Positions 57,575 through 62,638 of a DNA stretch of 62,638 nt are shown one piece after another; positions within the stretch are counted from its first letter, which is position 1, and the number at the start of each line of letters is the position of its first letter. The stretch spans positions 189,323-251,960 of the forward strand of contig JAJZUW010000004.1 in assembly GCA_021845925.1 (NCBI GenBank), read 5' to 3'. The notes beneath the pieces were generated by a model, which was not told where the DNA came from, did no database searches, and saw only the letters and a list, made by a program, of their open reading frames with translations. Origin of the DNA: Pseudomonadota bacterium. Its GTDB lineage: Bacteria; Pseudomonadota; Gammaproteobacteria; Burkholderiales; Sulfuriferulaceae. The position numbers were made by a program, and so were the translations under genes.

Positions 57575-57584
57575 CCACCGGTGG
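57575..57584. promoter_or_regulatory. 10-bp perfect palindrome in the divergent promoter region
   Basis: CCACCGGTGG lies centrally in the 106-base gap between the HTH gene and nurA. It is the obvious candidate operator for the HTH regulator. Confidence 0.4.
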
Positions 57585-57652
57585 TGATGGTAATCTTGGC
57601 AAGCATAAGGCAAAATTGCGTAAAGTTGAACAGCAAATCTGCGGGAGGGGAG

Positions 57653-58795
57653 ATGATTGACCCGGCAAGCCAAGCCCAGCTCAAGGAAGCTATCTCGGAC
57701 TGCATCGGTACCGACCAAGGGGTGCTGGATGGACTTCGGGAAGAGATCCGCCCCTTGAAGAGCGCCACTCGGCGTATTCAAGCGCGTGCGACGACGTCGA
57801 TCTCACTAGTTGGGACCGACGGCGGCAACAACCAACTCCAGTTCGACCCCTTCCTGATTCAACTGGTCCGGGTGGTGGACAGCAGCAACAACGAGTACTG
57901 CCTGGAAGCAGTCTCGCCCACAACGCCTGTGCAGAAGCTCAATGAGCGACAGTTCGCTGCGGACGGGGCGGCTCGGACGGCACTGGGCGAGATGATGGCT
58001 TTTCTTGGTGTAAACAGCCTGCCGGCGCTCTCGCACATGATTCGACCAACGGACAAGGGGAAGCCAGTCTCGCCCAGTTGGGTGCAGGTGTACCGCGAGC
58101 TGGTCGAATGGGCGATCCTGTTTGCCATCCTCAAGAAGGATTTTGGTACCGATACCCTGATCGTCTGCGATGGCCTGTTACGCAGCAAGGTTTTCGCCAA
58201 GGACCTGTTCCAGCTACTGCTTCAGGGCATGAAGGACCGTATCGAGGCGCAGTGGAGCAAGAGCCGGCGTCGGGTGTACCTGGCTGGAGTGGCAAAGCAC
58301 AGCAAGGTGCTATCCCGGTACCGTCTGGCGATGGCTCTTGAAGGCGTCCTTCAGACCGACTACCCGGCCTACGTCGAGGTGCCGCGTGAGGTGGAGGAAC
58401 AGTCCTATGTCTGGTCGGAATTCGCCCGGGGTGATGACCGCGCCGGTGAGGGTGGAGAGATCAACAAGTTTGTTGGCGGCAAGATGTTCCTGGTGAAGTT
58501 CGGCTCACAGCGCCGCGACCCCGTGTGGCCGGTGGATATTTTTGTGCCGCAAGTCGGAGAGTCTCAGACCATCCTCGGCTCGATGCTCGCTGACGCGATC
58601 AACGGATTCCCGGTGCCGCACTACCCGCGTTGTCTGCAGAAGGCGCATGAAAACGCGGCCCTGGTCGATTTCGATTTCGACATCCTGCAGGACTTCATCT
58701 ACGAAGGTGTGCGATCAAGTCTCGGTGGTGCCGCAGGGATCTTGGACGCGTTTCAGCTTCAAGATGCCGACCCAGCACAACGCCGGTACGGATAA
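57653..58795 (+). CDS. nurA: NurA-family 5'-3' nuclease
   Basis: 380 residues; ATG 57653 after GGGAGGGGAG. NurA signatures: SISLVGTDGGNNQLQ (first catalytic Asp) near residue 50, DTLIVCDGLLRS (second Asp) near 180, and the final PVPHYPRCLQKAHENAALVD segment with His. NurA works as a dimer on the HerA hexamer to resect or degrade DNA ends. HerA follows after 11 bases. In archaea this pair partners Mre11-Rad50; here it partners a methylase and a UvrD-like helicase. Confidence 0.88.
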   Translation: MIDPASQAQLKEAISDCIGTDQGVLDGLREEIRPLKSATRRIQARATTSISLVGTDGGNNQLQFDPFLIQLVRVVDSSNNEYCLEAVSPTTPVQKLNERQFAADGAARTALGEMMAFLGVNSLPALSHMIRPTDKGKPVSPSWVQVYRELVEWAILFAILKKDFGTDTLIVCDGLLRSKVFAKDLFQLLLQGMKDRIEAQWSKSRRRVYLAGVAKHSKVLSRYRLAMALEGVLQTDYPAYVEVPREVEEQSYVWSEFARGDDRAGEGGEINKFVGGKMFLVKFGSQRRDPVWPVDIFVPQVGESQTILGSMLADAINGFPVPHYPRCLQKAHENAALVDFDFDILQDFIYEGVRSSLGGAAGILDAFQLQDADPAQRRYG

Positions 58796-58806
58796 GGGAG
58801 AACAAC

Positions 58807-60915
58807 ATGGCAGAAATCCAACTCTTTCCCAGGGAACAGGTCGTCGGCATCTTCCGTGGCTTTCAGCAAGGGGGCATGGAGTTCCACGCCGACCTAGTGT
58901 TGCCGTACCGGAACGAGTTCCAGAACATCCCAATGCACGGGCAGTTCCTCCTCGTGCAATTGGAGACGCCCGATGAGGCCGTGCTGGGACGCATAGCTTC
59001 CTTCTCCTCGGAGGGCAAGCTGTCCTTCGGCTCCGGAGAGGAATTCAATATCCGTGCAGTCCGTGAAGACCGGCCAATTCCAGAAGACCTGCGCGAGCAG
59101 TACCTCAAATACCGGGTCAACATCCGAGTCTTGGGCGTGCTGCGCAAGAATGGCAAGGGACTGACCTTCGTCCCCTCGCATCGCCGGCTCCCCCATGTTG
59201 GCAGCAAGGTGGCATTCCCAAACGACGAGGTGCTGCGCGAAATCGCTGGTCACAACATCGATGGGGCACCCATCGGCCATCTGGCCTTCGGCGAGTACAT
59301 TTACGCCGCAGGTAGCAAATTACTCCAGTCGCAAGAATGGATGCAGGTGGTCGACCCGGAGGTGCTGGTTCGCTTCCCAATCGAGTCGCTGGTATCTCGT
59401 CGCAGTTTCATCTTTGCCCGAGCGGGTTTCGGCAAATCCAATCTTAACAAGCTGCTCTTCTCGAAGCTCTACGAGACGACGCCATTCGTCACAAAACGTG
59501 CTGGCAAGCAGGTCCCTGTGGGCACGGTGATCTTCGATCCAGATGGCGAGTATTTCTGGCCTGACGACAAGGGTCGCCCCGGTCTCTGCGACGTCCCCGC
59601 TCTGGAGGACAAGGTCGTCGTCTTCACCGACAGGAAAAACCCAAGTCCTTTCTATCAGTCGTTCGTGGCCGGTGGCATCAAGCTGGATATTCGCCGCCTA
59701 CGTCCAGGCGATGTGATTTCAATCGCGCTCGGACCAGAACGTCAGGAACAGCAGAACGTTCGGAAGCTACGCGGGCTTCCGCAAGACCGCTGGGAATCGC
59801 TGGTCAATCTGATCGACACCAACGGCAACACCACGCCGCTTGACGACATCTGCCGACTGCTCGACCTTGATCCGCAGCGGCAGGAAGCCGAGGCCTTGGC
59901 AGCCAGAGGCAACATGACAGCGATCGTGAAAATGCTGCATGACAAGAGCAGTCAGCTCATGGACATGCTAGTTCATGCGCTCTCCGAAGGAAAGTTGTGC
60001 GTCATTGACGTCTCCCAGATGCGCGGCGGTCAGTCACTGGTGCTTTCCGGTCTGATCCTTCGCCGTATTTTCGATCGAAATCAGCTGGAATTTACCGCAG
60101 CCGATCCAAAGACGATTCCGACAATCGCGGTCGTCGAAGAAGCCCAGTCTGTGCTGAACGAAAACGCACCGGCTGCAGAGCCATACATCGCCTGGGTGAA
60201 GGAAGGTCGCAAGTACGACTTGGGCGCGCTGCTGATCACCCAACAGCCGGGCAGCATTCCTGTCGAGATCCTCAGCCAGGGCGACAACTGGTTCATCTTC
60301 CACCTGTTGTCGGCGGCGGATCTTACGTCCCTGAAACGAGCCAACGCCCATTTCAGTGACGACTTGTTGAGCTCGCTGCTCAACGAGCCCATCCCGGGCC
60401 AGGGTGTGTTTTGGAGCTCCGTGGGAGGCAAGCCCTATCCAGTCAGCCTACGCGCGCTGTCGTTCGAGAAGATGTTCTCGATGCGGGACCATGACTACAA
60501 CCAGCCAGCCGGCCACACCTACGCCCAAACGCTGCGCAGCACCTTTTCCGGGATGAGACAGATTACGCCAGCAGCCCGAGTTCCGGATGCCGAGAACGCG
60601 GGCACCTTGTTTCCATCTGAAGACGAGGGAGCCGAGCCAGTAGATATCATGGCAAATATCGAGCAGCGGGCAATCGAAGCGTTGAGAGGAGATAACGATA
60701 CCCGGCAGATGCTGGAATCTGCGAATGGAATGCCATGGTATGGTGTTCAGAAATTTCTAATTGATCATTTGCCTGAACACCTTGAAGACCGTAGGCAATT
60801 TGCCTACAACCTCGTCTCAAAGGCCATGAATGCCATTTTTGGATCACAGCCTCAAGGGTGGGAGACATTCAAGAACCCGGGTACGGGAAAAACTTGGATA
60901 AGGGTCAATAAGTGA
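58807..60915 (+). CDS. herA: HerA-family hexameric DNA translocase
   Basis: 702 residues. N-terminal HAS-barrel (VVGIFRGFQQGGMEFHADLV, HGQFLLVQLETPDEAVLGRI), Walker A ARAGFGKSN (about 204-212), Walker B TIAVVEEAQSVL (about 440), then sensor/arginine-finger region (KYDLGALLITQQPGSIPVEI, LSQGDNWFIFHLLSAADLTS). The C-terminal 180 residues, after the ATPase, are an unrecognised helical domain. Acts with NurA: HerA feeds DNA into the nuclease ring. The end overlaps the methylase start (GTGA). Confidence 0.92.
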   Translation: MAEIQLFPREQVVGIFRGFQQGGMEFHADLVLPYRNEFQNIPMHGQFLLVQLETPDEAVLGRIASFSSEGKLSFGSGEEFNIRAVREDRPIPEDLREQYLKYRVNIRVLGVLRKNGKGLTFVPSHRRLPHVGSKVAFPNDEVLREIAGHNIDGAPIGHLAFGEYIYAAGSKLLQSQEWMQVVDPEVLVRFPIESLVSRRSFIFARAGFGKSNLNKLLFSKLYETTPFVTKRAGKQVPVGTVIFDPDGEYFWPDDKGRPGLCDVPALEDKVVVFTDRKNPSPFYQSFVAGGIKLDIRRLRPGDVISIALGPERQEQQNVRKLRGLPQDRWESLVNLIDTNGNTTPLDDICRLLDLDPQRQEAEALAARGNMTAIVKMLHDKSSQLMDMLVHALSEGKLCVIDVSQMRGGQSLVLSGLILRRIFDRNQLEFTAADPKTIPTIAVVEEAQSVLNENAPAAEPYIAWVKEGRKYDLGALLITQQPGSIPVEILSQGDNWFIFHLLSAADLTSLKRANAHFSDDLLSSLLNEPIPGQGVFWSSVGGKPYPVSLRALSFEKMFSMRDHDYNQPAGHTYAQTLRSTFSGMRQITPAARVPDAENAGTLFPSEDEGAEPVDIMANIEQRAIEALRGDNDTRQMLESANGMPWYGVQKFLIDHLPEHLEDRRQFAYNLVSKAMNAIFGSQPQGWETFKNPGTGKTWIRVNK

Positions 60916-62018
60916 TCAACAGCTTACAACCAAGCAATACCGCCCTGAACGGAATTTGCCCCTACTTCACGATGTTCCCGCTCGATTTTCCGCTCAATAT
61001 CCTGAAGCGGAGAGCACGAGAGGGTGATGTCGTGCTTGACCCCTTTTGCGGCCGAGGTACCACCAACTTCGCCGCACGACTTGTCGGCCTTCGATCCCTA
61101 GGTGTGGATTCCAGTCCGGTAGCCGCAGCCATTACTGCCTCGAAGCTTGTGACAGTGAGCGTCGAGGATGTCCTCGACGAAGCACGCAGGATTTTGACGG
61201 AACGTGAGGCGCATCACATACCGGCCAGCGAGTTCTGGCACTGGGCGTTTCACTCGACCGTGCTGGACGCGCTGTGTCGATTCCGGGGGGCATTCCTAGA
61301 GGATTGCACCACGAACGCGCGCATTGCACTCCGTGGCATCGTCTTGGGTGCATTACATGGCCCAAAGCAGAAGACTTTCCCGAGCTACTTCTCCAACCAA
61401 TGCCCCCGCACCTACGCTCCCAAGCCTGCCTATGCGACACGCTTCTGGCAGGGGCGAGGGCTTGTGCCTGAACCCGTCGATGTCTTGGCAGTGATTGAAC
61501 GGCGGGCGAAACGCTACTATGGAGCGTCATCCGACATCACGGGAGCCGTGCGATTGGCGGACAGCCGGGACGCCAAGGCGCTCCAACCAGAAATACCGGA
61601 AACGCGGTTCGATTGGGTGATCACTTCACCCCCGTACTACGGCATGCGGACCTACATCCCCGACCAGTGGCTCCGCAACTGGTTCGTCGGCGGCTCTGAA
61701 GTGGTTGACTACACCAATCGCGATCAGGTCGTTCATTCGAGCCCAGATGACTTTGCAGCCAATTTGCGTCAGGTATGGCGCAACGCGGAGAACGTGTGCG
61801 CGGAAGATGCAAAGATGGTCATCCGGTTCGGCGGTATCACGGACAGGCGCGCCGACCCCCTCAACCTCATCAAGAGCTCCCTCAGCGACAGCGGCTGGCG
61901 CATCACTACCATTAGAGAGGCTGGTTCTGCCGCAGAAGGCAAGCGCCAGGCGGATGCCTTCCTGCGCACAAAGTCCAAGCCGATGGTCGAGTATGACGTT
62001 TGGGCGACCAGACAATAA
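60912..62018 (+). CDS. Alpha-order DNA methyltransferase of the NurA-HerA cluster
   Basis: 368 residues from GTG 60912. Motif I DPFCGRGTTN is at 43-52, followed by LRSLGVDSSPVAAAITASKL; motif IV TSPPYYGMRTYIPDQWLRNW is at 238-257. A target-recognition region lies between them, i.e. I-TRD-IV order. Likely N6-adenine or N4-cytosine. By analogy with BREX, DISARM and R-M systems it would mark self DNA so that the NurA-HerA and helicase-nuclease machine acts on unmodified DNA. No helicase or PglX-type domain. Confidence 0.9.
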   Translation: MINSLQPSNTALNGICPYFTMFPLDFPLNILKRRAREGDVVLDPFCGRGTTNFAARLVGLRSLGVDSSPVAAAITASKLVTVSVEDVLDEARRILTEREAHHIPASEFWHWAFHSTVLDALCRFRGAFLEDCTTNARIALRGIVLGALHGPKQKTFPSYFSNQCPRTYAPKPAYATRFWQGRGLVPEPVDVLAVIERRAKRYYGASSDITGAVRLADSRDAKALQPEIPETRFDWVITSPPYYGMRTYIPDQWLRNWFVGGSEVVDYTNRDQVVHSSPDDFAANLRQVWRNAENVCAEDAKMVIRFGGITDRRADPLNLIKSSLSDSGWRITTIREAGSAAEGKRQADAFLRTKSKPMVEYDVWATRQ

Positions 62019-62512
62019 CAGGGGACGTCATTAGATTTTGAATACCAGGCGTGCGAAGCGGACTGGATGTAAACCTGGCGAAACCCCTTTAACCGCGCGG
62101 AGGCGCGCCCATTTGCCCGATAAAATGACAGCGCAGTTTGGGAGTCCGTTACACTACACCACCAATACCTCACCCCCAACCGTTCTAGGTTGGGGGTTTT
62201 TCTTGTGTGAACACGCCAGTTCCCGCGCGTTGTTTGGGGTTATTGCGAAAACTTGCGGACTTCACCGGCCAGCCTATCAACCAGCTTCTGACCATTATCC
62301 ACTCTCTCCCGGCCATTCTTCTCTCCGGCTGCGCTCTCCGAAACAAGCCAGAAGTCCGCAAAGGCCAAGAGTAAGACCGTTATAAATCAACTAGTTACGC
62401 GTGGACTAGTCAAGCGGTTGGATTGCAGCATTGGCTACCCGAAGTAATAAGGTACCGCTATCACCGCAGCTGAAACCTTTGCCATTCGATCAACGATGAC
62501 ACGGAGAGAAGC
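62019..62512. other. Non-coding region between methyltransferase and IS66-like element
   Basis: Nearly 500 bases with no convincing gene. It contains the terminator at 62172 and, further right, AT-mixed sequence with two ACTAGT sites near 62388 and 62405. A stretch at about 62135-62165 superficially recalls a tRNA 3' end but does not fold as one. Probably intergenic host DNA. Confidence 0.5.
62172..62201 (+). terminator. Strong intrinsic terminator
   Basis: ACCCCCAACC (62172-62181) pairs perfectly with GGTTGGGGGT (62188-62197) around a 6-base loop, followed by a T-run. Located 150 bases beyond the methyltransferase stop; it likely ends the nurA-herA-methylase transcript. Confidence 0.8.
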
Positions 62513-62638
62513 GTAAGCGGCCAGCCCTCCCATCTATGACCGGCCGTTGATTTATGCTTCTGCTTTGAGCGGCAGCAGTTCATCCAGCCGACTGTTCGGC
62601 CAGGCGGGTAGTTTTTCCAGCGTGTCTTTCATCCAGGC
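62513..62638 (-). mobile_element. IS66-family element, end portion (continues beyond window)
   Basis: GTAAGCGG at 62513 matches the terminal inverted repeat start typical of IS66 elements, and the transposase C-terminus reads inward from the window edge. If this is the end, the preceding 8 bases (AGAGAAGC) would be the target duplication; the other copy lies outside the window. Confidence 0.7.
62552..62638 (-). CDS. IS66-family transposase (TnpC), last 28 residues
   Basis: Reads AWMKDTLEKLPAWPNSRLDE then LLPLKAEA and a stop at 62552; the 5' part is outside the window. The LP.WP.SR.DELLP ending is the conserved IS66_C tail. Confidence 0.85.
   Translation of the reverse strand, partial: AWMKDTLEKLPAWPNSRLDELLPLKAEA

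Noticed and set aside
62135-62165. Sequence resembling a tRNA 3' end (…acaccacca)
   Set aside because: No T-loop consensus, no matching acceptor strand or anticodon arm upstream.
1-62638. CRISPR arrays, rRNA and tRNA genes
   Set aside because: I looked for regularly spaced short repeats and for RNA gene signatures and saw none; the only tandem repeats are within coding regions.

Overview
This window is bacterial chromosome carrying a nearly complete, intein-rich siphovirus prophage of the HK97-fold/serine-integrase type, followed by a restriction-modification pair, a candidate NurA-HerA-methyltransferase-helicase defence island, and the end of an IS66-family element. Codon use, moderately high GC, strong Shine-Dalgarno sites and the families present point to a proteobacterium (beta or gamma most likely); nothing in the window fixes the genus.

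Layout. (1) 1-3851, minus strand: the 5' part of a very large repeat protein of RTX/calcium-binding type, preceded by two small envelope genes in the same operon. (2) 3852-4286: AT-rich, no gene. (3) 4287-8472, minus strand: phage integration and immunity module, with a HTH protein, large serine recombinase, DUF2924 protein, a small phage protein, an ImmA/IrrE-type metallopeptidase and an XRE repressor. (4) 8473-19833, plus strand: early region with two unrecognised genes, then a tightly overlapping operon of HTH protein, antirepressors, RecA-like ATPase, DUF669-like protein, Cas4/RecB-like nuclease, primase-helicase and RuvC-like resolvase. (5) 19999-25173: ParB-like/N6-adenine methylase interrupted by an intein, three small minus-strand genes, HNH nuclease, small terminase, and a cytosine methylase that overlaps another long gene in a different frame. 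(6) 25170-37551: large terminase with a class 3-like intein and an in-frame stop, portal, protease, capsid, connectors, tail tube, and tail chaperones with a -1 frameshift. (7) 37548-50270: tape measure, a glycosyltransferase, tail tip and fibre genes. (8) 50339-52350: lysis (endolysin, holin-like, nested Rz/Rz1). Accessory (moron) genes are scattered inside the late region: a trypsin-like exported protease, mqsRA, the glycosyltransferase and four exported proteins.

Right of the phage: a convergent type II restriction endonuclease and beta-class methylase (52429-54122). Then comes a divergent cluster. To the left lie a UvrD-like helicase with a RecB-type nuclease, a small gene and a HTH gene. 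To the right lie NurA nuclease, HerA ATPase and an alpha-order DNA methyltransferase. These would form a DNA-end-processing machine with a self-marking methylase, plausibly anti-phage. An IS66-like element begins at about 62513.

The most unusual signals are: (a) an intein in the methylase whose linker overlaps, in the -1 frame, a complete HNH endonuclease gene, with the slippery heptamer A_AAA_AAG exactly where the frames diverge, the same heptamer this phage uses for its tail-chaperone frameshift; (b) a class 3-like intein in the terminase Walker A motif broken by one in-frame TAA at the splicing/endonuclease domain boundary; (c) the NurA-HerA-methylase-UvrD island; (d) a kilobase dual-coding methylase region.
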